NCBI GenBank assembly: GCA_037349105.1
Contig: JAYJMM010000087.1
Coordinates: 310,001 to 374,000, forward strand
Direction: 5' to 3'
DNA from: Limnomonas spitsbergensis
Taxonomy: Eukaryota > Chlorophyta > Chlorophyceae > Chlamydomonadales
Length of the DNA: 64,000 nt
This document shows positions 43,801-53,600 of this stretch, piece by piece. A model generated the notes under the pieces. It ran no database searches, was not told the DNA's origin, and saw nothing but the letters and a program-made list of their open reading frames with translations. Position 1 is the first letter of the stretch. Each line of letters opens with the position of its first letter. The position numbers and the translations under genes were made by a program.

Positions 43801-43854
43801 CTCGAATCAGCAAGCTCTCACCGCCACGTCAAAGAATACACGGGGTTGCGACAT
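40816..43854 (-). CDS. Cyclophilin-type peptidyl-prolyl cis-trans isomerase, seven exons
   Basis: Exons (minus): 43854-43822, 43734-43699, 43582-43528, 43267-43203, 42837-42813, 42311-42193 and 40977-40816. All have GT-AG borders and consistent phase, giving 164 residues and TAA. It reads [112 protein letters not shown], then a C-terminus ISDCGQL. Length and every pocket residue (Arg in FHR, Phe/Met/Gln in DFMLQ, FFITT, Trp, His in GKH) match the cytosolic cyclophilin A group. There is no targeting peptide. It isomerises Xaa-Pro bonds, assists folding and binds cyclosporin in the family. Intron positions after DVA, after VME, in T|GE and after MLQ are shared with the larger paralogue at 21918-34258, implying tandem duplication. 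Confidence 0.97.
41740..41885 (+). repeat. Interspersed 'GTAGCTGA' family element in cyclophilin-2 intron 6
   Basis: GGCCAAGGCAGCAAGGCTGG, GGGCCTCCAGCCAGCGGCCG, AAGTGTGGCTGACAAGCAGC and GAGTCACGAAC in family order. Confidence 0.7.
41985..42060 (-). repeat. Degenerate donor-edge copy of cyclophilin-2 exon 6
   Basis: TTGGGGTCTGCTGGTGTTGG, GGCCGGCATTAGCCATGGAC, AGCAGGCCAGG repeats 42196-42248 of the exon. The reading frame is broken and the donor is degraded. It lies ~150 bp downstream of the exon in gene sense. Confidence 0.9.
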
Positions 43855-45399
43855 TTTACAGAGGTGAAATGTATAAGCGAAGAAAGTAGTAAGATGCGTC
43901 GAGAAGAAGAACTTAGTTGCTACGGAGGATGTACAACTGGACGATGGGTGGAAGATTGGTGGAGGCAGGGGGTGGAGGCAAGGGGATGGAAGAGTAGCGG
44001 AAGATATGAGAAGAACCTGTCATGGCTTTGTCACACAGCGTAATTGCAGCCTCAACCCCGTTATAAGTACCGTTTGCCAGCACGAAGATTATATGCGATG
44101 GGCCAAATGGACTGCTGATGAGCTGGAAGAGTGCCAAATTACGTGGATTTGGGGCCATTCACCATAAATGCAGGGTGGTCGAATGTCAGAAATCTCATGT
44201 GGCTTGAGCAGCATCCGAATGCGTCACCTTCACTTACATCCAGCAGCAGTACTCTCGAAAGGAGATCAACCTGTGCCTGAGCATGAAACCAGACTGTGAG
44301 CGGCTGAGCGCGTTGGCGCAAGGGCACACACCAGCCACTCATTCAACTGGCAGCCAAGCCTTCACCCTGTGAGAGCTCTAGATTCCATGCCATTACAACC
44401 AGGACATCCAATATTCAAATAGGATGCTTCAGCTCTTACTTGCTTCGGGTACCGGTACCCATTTTCTACATAACCACAACATGCAGCCATGCGGATCTGA
44501 TGCCGCAAAGAGGGCTGCAAGATCTCCTGCTTGGGCCCCAGCGAGGACACACAAGATCTACTGCTTGATCCATAGGCAGTACGCTGGTGAAGGTTTGGAC
44601 CCCATTGGTTGCCTCATCAGGGGCTTGCCGTAGGTAGTCTGGTGCGCACTCAAAGAACCACTGCATCATGGACAGACTCCGGGTACAGTATACGGAATTA
44701 TGCATGTAGATGTGCAGCCTACGCTAGCCTAGCTCTACCATCAAGGAGAAGGAAAGGGAATAGTGGACGGGCGGTGGCAGGCCCTCAGGACGGCACCATG
44801 GACTTTCACCAGGTATACATGGGCGGGCATGGGCAGGAGCCGGAAGGCCCTGGCTTTGGTAGAGGATATGGTATCTCTTGTTGAGGCCTAGACTCCAGAG
44901 ACCCTAAACGAGACGGTTGGGCGCCAACCTGGCCAAACCTTCGTTTGAGTTGCGCCCACAGGTATAACGTCAGTGACTGCTGACTAAGTAGCCCAACGAG
45001 GCCGAGCCTTTTTGAGCAAGGCCCAGAGGTCAATGACATAACACCTCTGGGCCCTGCTCAAAAAGGCTCGGCCGCGTGGGCGCCCAACTATCCCGTTGGA
45101 AGAAAATAAAAGAAACTTAAGGGAAGAGGGAAAGAAGGAGAAGAACACAAAGGAGAGAGAAATACCTCCCCCAAAGGGAAAGGTAGCCCGAAGTATCCTT
45201 GCCCCTGTCAAGCCTATTCCCCAAGAAAGAAAAGAAAAGCAACAAAACTAAGCCTCAACAAAGCATACGACGTCCTCAACAAAAGTCAGAGCCTCCCAAC
45301 CAAGCCTGCCCCGCAGGTACAACTCTTGAAAGTTGAAAGTCTGTGGCGCCCTCCGGAGCGAGGGCCTGCCTAACCTTTTTCCCTAAGCCTCTCCTTCAC
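43855..45399. other. Upstream region of cyclophilin gene 2 and repeat-rich spacer
   Basis: Contains the presumed promoter of cyclophilin gene 2. It also holds dispersed-element copies at 44917-44977 and an inverted pair at 45000-45090, in which AATGACATAACACCTCTGGG pairs with the preceding copy. No exon recognised. Confidence 0.45.
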
Positions 45400-45575
45400 G
45401 CTAGGGCACTGGAAGCACACATGCAGCGCATCCTCCACATGCTCGCCATCTCCCCTTGCCCAACACCGTTGGCAGCACCGTCCGTCACGCTGCTTACCGC
45501 TGTGCCCTCCTCGAGTGTCAGCCGTGCTGACGGCGCCGAGCCGCAGCCATAAGTTCGTGCGCGGGCAAGCACACT
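45400..45575 (+). repeat. Coding-like repeat, copy A of an inverted pair
   Basis: A short frame, MQRILHMLAISPCPT then VSRADGAEPQP and TAA (45421-45552). The reverse complement at 47225-47030 encodes a very similar peptide ending VSHADGAEPQP and TAA, with one internal stop. Many differences between the copies are at third codon positions, consistent with descent from a translated sequence, probably the end of a mobile-element ORF. Confidence 0.55.
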
Positions 45576-45952
45576 CTCTTCGCAGGGCCCAGAGGTGTCA
45601 CGTCATTGAAAACATACAATTTTAAATCCTTTGTTCCTTTTGATCTTGTAACAGATCAGTGGTTCATACCGTTGGTTGCACCTCTAGATGTTTGGGCTAT
45701 GGCGCTCTGCTAAAAAGGCTCAACCGAACTGGTGCCCAGCCAATTGTCTGGCTGGTTGAGAGGAGAAGGAGGGGAAATGATAAGAGGTAGGGGGGCTGGC
45801 CCTTCCTTTATTCCTTCCCTTGAACAGTAGGGCAGGGCAGCTTCCTCCAACATCTGCGCCAGGCTGCATGGCTACCTCCGTCCGCTGCGAGTTGGGGGGT
45901 CATGAGGGAGCTGCAGATCCAGCCGCTACAACGGCTGTGAAGCGGGGCAGTA

Positions 45953-46353
45953 CCGTAGTCACGGACGTGTTTCGTTGTTTTCGGAGTTCGTTGTTGCTTA
46001 AGAAAGCCGAATGATCGCGGACCTTTTGGTTGTTTTGATTCGATGCCCCTTAGCGAATGCCAACTTTTTGGTTCGTTTAGCCTTACCCGCTTGTTTACGC
46101 TACGGAAAAGGCAGTAACAGAGCAAAGTTCATCTAGTAAAATGCATGACTCGCCCAGGTTGTGCTTGGCAGAGAGTTGGGACCGTTACCAGTCAGCACCA
46201 TACTGGCTGTACTGCCGTACGTGTCGAACGTCGTGTCGAAGGATCTTACTTTTTATGATTCGTTTCCCTTAAGCACGTCTAAAAGGATCATTCTTTATGA
46301 TTCGTTGTCCCTTGAACAACGATCAAAGCAACGAAACACGTCCGTGACTACGG
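45953..46353. mobile_element. 401-bp MITE with perfect 25-bp terminal inverted repeats and TA target duplication
   Basis: Left end CCGTAGTCACGGACGTGTTT + CGTTG, right end its exact reverse complement, flanked on both sides by TA. Subterminal repeats TTTATGATTCGTTKYCCTT occur twice near the right end. No transposase is encoded. TA duplication and the terminal-repeat layout point to a Tc1/mariner-type non-autonomous element. Perfect ends imply recent insertion. Confidence 0.9.
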
Positions 46354-46514
46354 TATATACAATAATGCCCTTACTTGTATCTCTTACCTGCCAATGCTGG
46401 GAGAGGAAGCGGAGACCGGGGAGTCGGGAACAAGGTGGAGAATCTCAGAATCGCTGCCAGTGGTTACATCTTAATAGAATCGTAGACTGAGCAATAGATT
46501 CGGCATACAATGAT

Positions 46515-46860
46515 ATGATCACGAATCAACAGAGTCTTAGCATAAGAAGGCTACTGTAGGCAGACAAGGCATGCTCTAATCTATGACAAATCAGAATTAC
46601 TACCAAGCATAGTAGAGTCATGAGCAGAGTCATAGTGTCATGGCTACCGTGTCACTTGTCCTGGCAACTTTAGTTATCACTGAACTTCGGAAGGAAGTTA
46701 CTAAGATCAAACACACACGGAAACGAGCATCAATCCGCACAGAGTAATATGCGAACTAGCATGACTAAAAGCATGGCATCCTAGCTACCATCTCTGACAA
46801 GTATTAGCATAGCAGGCACTTGCTAGGTGCCAGCACTGTTACAGGCTGTAAGTCAGTTGC
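46515..46860 (-). repeat. ~340-bp dispersed element, copy B (inverted relative to 8385-8720)
   Basis: Reads on the minus strand with the same start (CTGTAACAGTGCTGGCACCT) and end (CTGTTGATTCGTGATCATAT) as copy A. Small indels separate them. No coding potential. Confidence 0.85.
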
Positions 46861-47029
46861 TGTCTGCCGCAGTTTGAGATCGGCTGATCCCAGCTCCAGC
46901 TCTAGCAAGGGACCTAGCAAATCACTGCATCAATTGCGCATTTGCGCCCTCCGGTTACTCCGGTGCCCTGCCTGACAGCGAGCTGCATGTCGGCCGCCTA
47001 CCACACCTGGTTTCAGTCTACGGCGGGCG

Positions 47030-47225
47030 CCGAAAGGAGTATGCTTGCGTGCGCACGAACTTACGGCTGCGGCTCGGCGCCGTCAGCATGGCTGACACTA
47101 GAGGACGGCGCAGTGGTCAGCAGCGTGACAGGCGGTGCTGCCTGTGATGTTGGGCTAGGGGAGACGGCGACCATGTGTCAGAGGACGCGCTGCATGCTTG
47201 TTTTCAATGCCCCGGCGTGCATGAT
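47030..47225 (-). repeat. Coding-like repeat, copy B of an inverted pair
   Basis: Inverted partner of 45400-45575; see that entry. The plus-strand frame that crosses it (46942-47508) has no recognisable domain and is probably incidental. Confidence 0.55.
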
Positions 47226-49480
47226 CAACTTAGAGAGTGAGCGGGCATGGGCAGGTCCTCCGAACGGTGCTAGAGACTTTTTGGAGTTATACCGGGGCAG
47301 GCTTGGGTGCAGGATGCCCTGGCACGACGCGGTAGATATTGTTGAGGCGGAGACTTTTTCAGAGGTTGGAATCTCGGTCGGAACTTCCTTTGTATTTTGT
47401 GTTTTCCAGCCTTTTGTTTTGTCCCTTCACTTTCCCCCCACTTTTCCCCCCTTTCTTTTGTCCTGCCCCCTTCTTTGCCTCTTTCCAACTGTCCTCCCAA
47501 CTCTTTAGTTAGGCACCCACGCGGCCGAGCCTTATTTAAGCTGGGCCCAGAGGTGTCACGTCATTGACAGTGAGGAGGGCAGGGTCAGACCCCTTGCTAA
47601 GGGTGCCAGCGCCAAGGGTGCCTGGTGCAGTGGTGCTTGTAGGCCTACCGTATGCAAGGTAGCACGATATAGTAAGTCAGCATATCATATTCATATCGAT
47701 GGAGCGTTGACTATGCTTGTGTTGTGGCATTCTCGCTTGTTGATTCCGTATGTGGAAAGTCCACATACTGATGTGGGGGAAATTCGAGCTCCGAAGTTAA
47801 ACCTCCCATGTTAACCCCTTGATACGGTCTGTTAAAAATACTACATCGAACGTTATGATATGATATGATGGCCCAAAAGATGAAAATACTATATCGTGCT
47901 ACCTTGACCGTATGCCTAACGGCCGCGGCCGTGGCGGATACTGGACAGCAGGCCAATCAAGGTTTTGTCCTCATTGGCCCCACAACGGGCAATTACTATG
48001 TCCTCTGCTGGGCCCTGTTCAAAAAAAGGCTCGGCCGCGTGGGCGCCTAAATAAAAGGGGCAGAATTAAAGAGGAAGAGGGGTAAAAACGTGAAGGGAAA
48101 TGACAAAAGGCTATTAAGGAAAGGCAAAGGATGCTTCAGTTCTATGAGAACGGCCGACTACGTATGGCTGGCCGAGTGCTTGGCCTTGACATTACATCTT
48201 ACGAGATTTCCCCCTTAGGCTGTGTTTCCATTGGCTGTTTTGACGTCGGGGTGGGCTGCCAGCTAGGCGCCAGCTGTGCCACCCCGACGAAATCGTTTCC
48301 AATGGACGTCGAAACACGACCGGATTTAATACAGTCGACGGTTGGTTTCCCAGACGCTTCTGCCCAAACTTACCCAAAATCACTTCGGGTCCGAGACCCG
48401 AAGTGAGTTTGGGTGACATCCACCCCAAACGCCAGATGGACGATACTTCACTGTCTTGTTTTTTGAGCCCTGTGCTCATTCTCCTTTATTTAGGGGGGCG
48501 CTTGATGTGACCTGTTTCTCATTTATTTCCATTTTTTTTTCGAATAACCTATTTCTTACAACCAGCTCGTAACCCGCCACTAGCTGCCAGATTGATCGGG
48601 TCAGCGTTGATCGAGGCAGTTAGCTTTTGCCTTGTTCGTACTAGAGACCCACGCTAGATACCTCTCATTCGAACCCTCTACGATATAACGGTTTGGTCGT
48701 CTCATCTCAGCCCACCCTCGATCGAAGTTCAAGAATGATCTCACTCAGAAACTGTGCCTCACCTGCGTGGTTTGCTGGCTCTTTTTTACTGTCCAGCACT
48801 GCCGATTCGACCAAGAAGTCTATTGTTGTTGGAGTTCTTTCCTTGGACGTACCGGTACCGGTTTGTACCATCCGATGCATTTGATAATGTAATGTGTGGA
48901 TTACAAGGCCACCAACCGTGCCACCTACCCTCAATTTTTATCTTCATTGTTCGGGTCTGGGCAGTCTCACGCACACGTCATAAAGCTCAAGCAAATTAGT
49001 GCCGCGATGATGGACTTGGCCTAACTGCCCTTACATTTTGATTACCCTTTTGCGAACTGCCGTGAAAAAGGGTACGGGATCAAATCGTCGACTCGTCAGA
49101 CGCGGGCTCGTGGCCTCACGTGAGTCGAACCTTCATTCTGCCAAGCACCCCGTCCGACTATCGTCGTCCATGAATAGGAATCGGAGCTGCCTTGAGGGGA
49201 CCTGAGCTGACTTTGAATACAGGTGCGAAATCCGAGCGGTCCTGGTCCTGTCTGCGAACTCGATCAAACCTGACCGCAGTTTCGGTAACGACTGCTTGCG
49301 GGAGGGGTGGACTCGGGGCCACGTTTCCCTTCATGTCGGCAAGGGCATCGGCGGGGATGTCGGCAGGGGTGTCGGCAGCCGCAAATGGCAGTGTGCCGAC
49401 ACCCATCCCCCCAAAGAGGTCCCCCTGAAGGGCCATATCGGATGATGGCATACCCGATGTGGCCCTTCGGTGTTAGATAA
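47226..49480. other. Repeat-bearing spacer without recognised genes
   Basis: Holds dispersed-element copies at 47513-47570 (plus) and 47985-48050 (minus) and a hairpin cluster (separate entry). 47690-47910 has inverted words (TAGCACGATATAGTAAG and TATATCGTGCTACC). I found no exon with convincing support. Confidence 0.4.
48225..48420. other. Two strong hairpins
   Basis: CGTCGGGGTGG (48245-48255) pairs with CCACCCCGACG (48280-48290), extended outward by TTTCCATTGG/CCAATGGA. A second, ACTTCGGGTC-CGA-GACCCGAAGT (48381-48403), has an almost continuous arm extension (CCCAAA...TTTGGG). Confidence 0.75.
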
Positions 49481-49484
49481 GTTG

Positions 49485-50040
49485 TTTTTTGCATATGTCA
49501 GATTGCTTCCAACCCATATTACCACATCCATGCTCCCCCAGAGATCTACACTGCCATGCATTGCTTTTAGACTACTCAAGTGTCAGCAGGGGGTGTTGCT
49601 TCCGGCCACTGCTAGCTTGCTCCCATCGCCTATGACCACAAATCCTCAACCATGTCCGCCCAGAGATAGACCTACCGCCATGCTGACTGCTCAAGTATCT
49701 GCAGTGGGTGTTGCTTCTGGCCACTATCAGATTGATTACTCCCAACGCCCATCACCACAAATGCACCGCTATGATCCATGCTTCTCCTCAAGATTCACAC
49801 CGCCATGCAGTGCCCATGCAATGCGCAAGTGTCAGCAGGGGTGTCAGCTACTGCCACCCTGCCAACGATGCATACCACCACACCAAGGCTCTCCCCAAGA
49901 TCCACACCGCCATGCATTGCTGGTGGCTCCCTCCATGGCTCCTTCACCCAAAAGGACAAACCAGGCTCTATTCATGATCCACACCACCATGCATTGCTGG
50001 TGGTTCCCTCCATGGCTCCTTCACAAAAATGGATGACACC
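49485..50040 (+). repeat. ~120-130 bp degenerate tandem repeat, about four units
   Basis: Units share CAAGTGTCAGCAGGGGGTGT, TGCTTCYGGCCACT, ATCACCACAAAT and CACACCGCCATGCA words; the last part has a shorter unit around GCATTGCTGGTGGYTCCCTC. Confidence 0.75.
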
Positions 50041-50275
50041 TTGGTATCACAATCAACCTGAAGCTGTCCTATGGTTATTTTTAGTGTCTCAGCTACTTGT
50101 CAACCACACCCTCCTTGGTGATGACCTTGCCTACTTTTGCTCCTGTTTTGCTCCTCCTTCCTTCGTTCCTTAAATTCTCGATTGCCCACCATGATCTCGT
50201 GTCCACACTTTTAGGTACACGTCACACATCTCTGCTGTCCTTCCTCAAAGCCACACTTCTTAGCCTCCTCATTCA

Positions 50276-50690
50276 AGCCATAGAGCTCGGGCGCCGCCGC
50301 CCCCGCCGCCGCCGCAACAGCTCAGCCTCTGCCGCCGCCGCCGCCGCAGCAGCAACAGCAACAGGTGTGCCAGTAGTGGCAAAACAGCAGCAAAAGCAGC
50401 AGGAAGGACGCCAGACTGCATTAGATAAACCCAGGCAATGGGATTAGCAACAACAGCAGCAAATCCTGTGCATTCATTCAAGGCAGTAGCAGCAGCAGCA
50501 GCAGCAGCTGAAAAAACTATGATTGCTGCATCAGCAACAGCAGCTACAGCAGCAGCAACAGGAGCAACAAAAACAGTTGGAGCAGAAGAAACCCTGGCGT
50601 CAACAGCAGCAATAACAGCTACAGTAACAGCTACAGTAAGAGTAACAGCAACACAAGCAACAGCAACTGGAGGAACTGCAGCTGGGGGAT
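50276..50690 (+). repeat. CAG/CAA-rich trinucleotide tract
   Basis: Imperfect CAG, CAA and GCA runs over the start of exon 1 of the unidentified gene. Only the Ala/Thr frame is open throughout; the Gln frame is broken by TAA codons. Confidence 0.85.
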
Positions 50691-53600
50691 TCCTCCTGGG
50701 CGACTTGTTTGCACCACATGGCTATGGCCAACCCATTGAGGCGCGTCCAGAGGACCTTGTGGCCGCGGCCGAGGCGCACGGCTTAGCAGTGAATGTCTAT
50801 AAGTTCACGGAGCTGCTGCCGGGACAGACCTTACAGCAGCATGCGCAAGCGCAGCATGAGAGCGAAGACTGCCCGGGCCCCTGGCTCGAGGTGGGTTAAG
50901 GGTTCAGAGGGGCAGCTGACCGCGCATGCTCATGCTCATGCTCATGCTCATGCTCATGCTCATGCTCATGCTCATGCTCATGCTCATGCTCATGCTCATG
51001 CTCATGCTCATGCTCATGCTCATGCTCATGCTCATGCTCATGCTCATGCTCATGCTCATGCTCATGCTCATGCTCATGCTCATGCTCATGCTCATGCTCA
51101 TGCTCATGCTCATGCTCATGCTCATGCTCATGCTCATGCTCATGCTCATGCTCATGCTCATGCTCATGCTCATGCTCATGCTCATGCTCATGCTCATGCT
51201 CATGCTCATGCTCATGCTCATGCTCATGCTCATGCTCATGCACATGCTCATGCTCATGCTCATGCTCATGCTCATGCTCATGCACATGCACATGCATATG
51301 CACATGCTCATGCACATGCACATGCTCATGCACATGCTCATTCACATGCTCATGCTCATGCTCATGCACATGCTCATGCTCATGCACATGCACATGCTCA
51401 TTCACATGCTCATGCTCATGCTCATGCTCATGCACATGCACATGCACATGCACATGCACATGCACGAGAACAGGCATGAGAACAGGCACCTGCACAGACA
51501 GAGGCTCGTGTCCCGCCCCAAACCTCCCTAAAACGCAGACAAACCCACCCCTACCCCAACCCCAACCACGACTACCCTTCACTGTCCACACTCATATCTT
51601 CATCATTCCAACTCCAACCAACCATTACCTTGACCTTTAACATAGTCTTTGTTGAAAAGTGTCTGCCAGCAGGCTAAGCTGTACACACACATTGGGTGAT
51701 GATGTACCGCACACCGATGGAATGATTAAAACACACTTGCAAGTTGCAACCACCCTAAGCTCTACCGGGCCACTTCAACATAATGGCAAAGACCCCTCAC
51801 CCCAAACCCCTACATAACACCATCTCACCCACCCCTGCCCTAAGCTCTACTCCCACACCATCGCACCTACTTTCTACCCCAAACCTACCCCTACTAAACA
51901 CCATCGCACCCACCCTTGCCCTAAGCTCTACTCCCACACCATCGCACCTACTTCCTACCCCAAACCCCTACATAACACCATCTCACCCACCCTTGCCCTA
52001 AGCTCCACTCCCACACCATCGCACCTACTTCCTACCCCAAACCCCTACATAACACCATCTCACCCACCCCTGCCCTAAGCTCTACTCCCACACCATCGCA
52101 CCTACTTCCTACCCCAAACCCCTACATAACACCATCTCACCTACCCTTGCCCTAAGCTCCACTCCCACACCATCGCACCTACTTCCTACCCCAAACCCCT
52201 ACATAACACCATCTCACCCACCCCTGCCCTAAGCTCCACTCCCACACCATCGCACCTACTTCTTACCCCAAACCCCTACATAACACCATCTCACCCACCC
52301 TTGCCCTAAGCTCCACTCCCACACCATCGCACCTACTTCCTACCCCAAACCCCTACATAACACCATCTCACCTACCCTTGCCCTAAGCTCCACTCCCACA
52401 CCATCGCACCTACTTCCTACCCCAAACCCCTACATAACACCATCTCACCTACCCTTGCCCTAAGCTCCACTCCCACACCATCGCACCTACTTCCTACCCC
52501 AAACCCCTACATAACACCATCTCACCCACCCCTGCCCTAAGCTCCACTCCCACACCATCGCACCTACTTCCTACCCCAAACCCCTACATAACACCATCTC
52601 ACCCACCCTTGCCCTAAGCTCCACTCCCACACCATCGCACCTACTTCCTACCCCAAACCCCTACATAACACCATCTCACCTACCCCTGCCCTAAGCTCCA
52701 CTCCCACACCATCGCACCTACTTCCTACCCCAAACCCCTACATAACACCATCTCACCTACCCCTGCCCTAAGCTCCACTCCCACACCATCGCACCTACTT
52801 CCTACCCCAAACCCCTACATAACACCATCTCACCTACCCCTGCCCTAAGCTCCACTCCCACACCATCGCACCTACTTCCTACCCCAAACCCCTACATAAC
52901 ACCATCTCACCTACCCCTGCCCTAAGCTCCACTCCCACACCATCGCACCTACTTCCTACCCCAAACCCCTACATAACACCATCTCACCTACCCCTGCCCT
53001 AAGCTCCACTCCCACACCATCGCACCTACTTCCTACCCCAAACCCCTACATAACACCATCTCACCCACCCCTGCCCTAAGCTCCACTCCCACACCATCGC
53101 ACCTACTTCCTACCCCAAACCCCTACATAACACCATCTCACCTACCCCTGCCCTAAGCTCCACTCCCACACCATCGCACCTACTTCCTACCCCAAACCCC
53201 TACAAAACACCATCTCACCTACCCTTGCCCTAAGCTCCACTCCCACACCATCGCACCTACTTCCTACCCCAAACCCCTACATAACACCATCTCACCTACC
53301 CCTGCCCTAAGCTCCACTCCCACACCATCGCACCTACTTCCTACCCCAAACCCCTACATAACACCATCTCACCTACCCTTGCCCTAAGCTCCACTCCCAC
53401 ACCATCGCACCTACTTCCTACCCCAAACCCCTACATAACACCATCTCACCCACCCTTGCCCTAAGCTCCACTCCCACACCATCGCACCTACTTCCTACCC
53501 CAAACCCCTACATAACACCATCTCACCTACCCCTGCCCTAAGCTCCACTCCCACACCATCGCACCTACTTCCTACCCCAAACCCCTACATAACACCATCT

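Noticed and set aside
46942..47508. 188-residue plus-strand frame
   Set aside because: Crosses the inverted repeat copy at 47030-47225, whose coding-like signal is on the minus strand, and a dispersed element.
50926..51591. Long open frames (AHAHAH, MLMLML, HEHEHE) over the CATGCT array
   Set aside because: They follow from a stop-free 6-bp repeat; no splice or start context supports translation.
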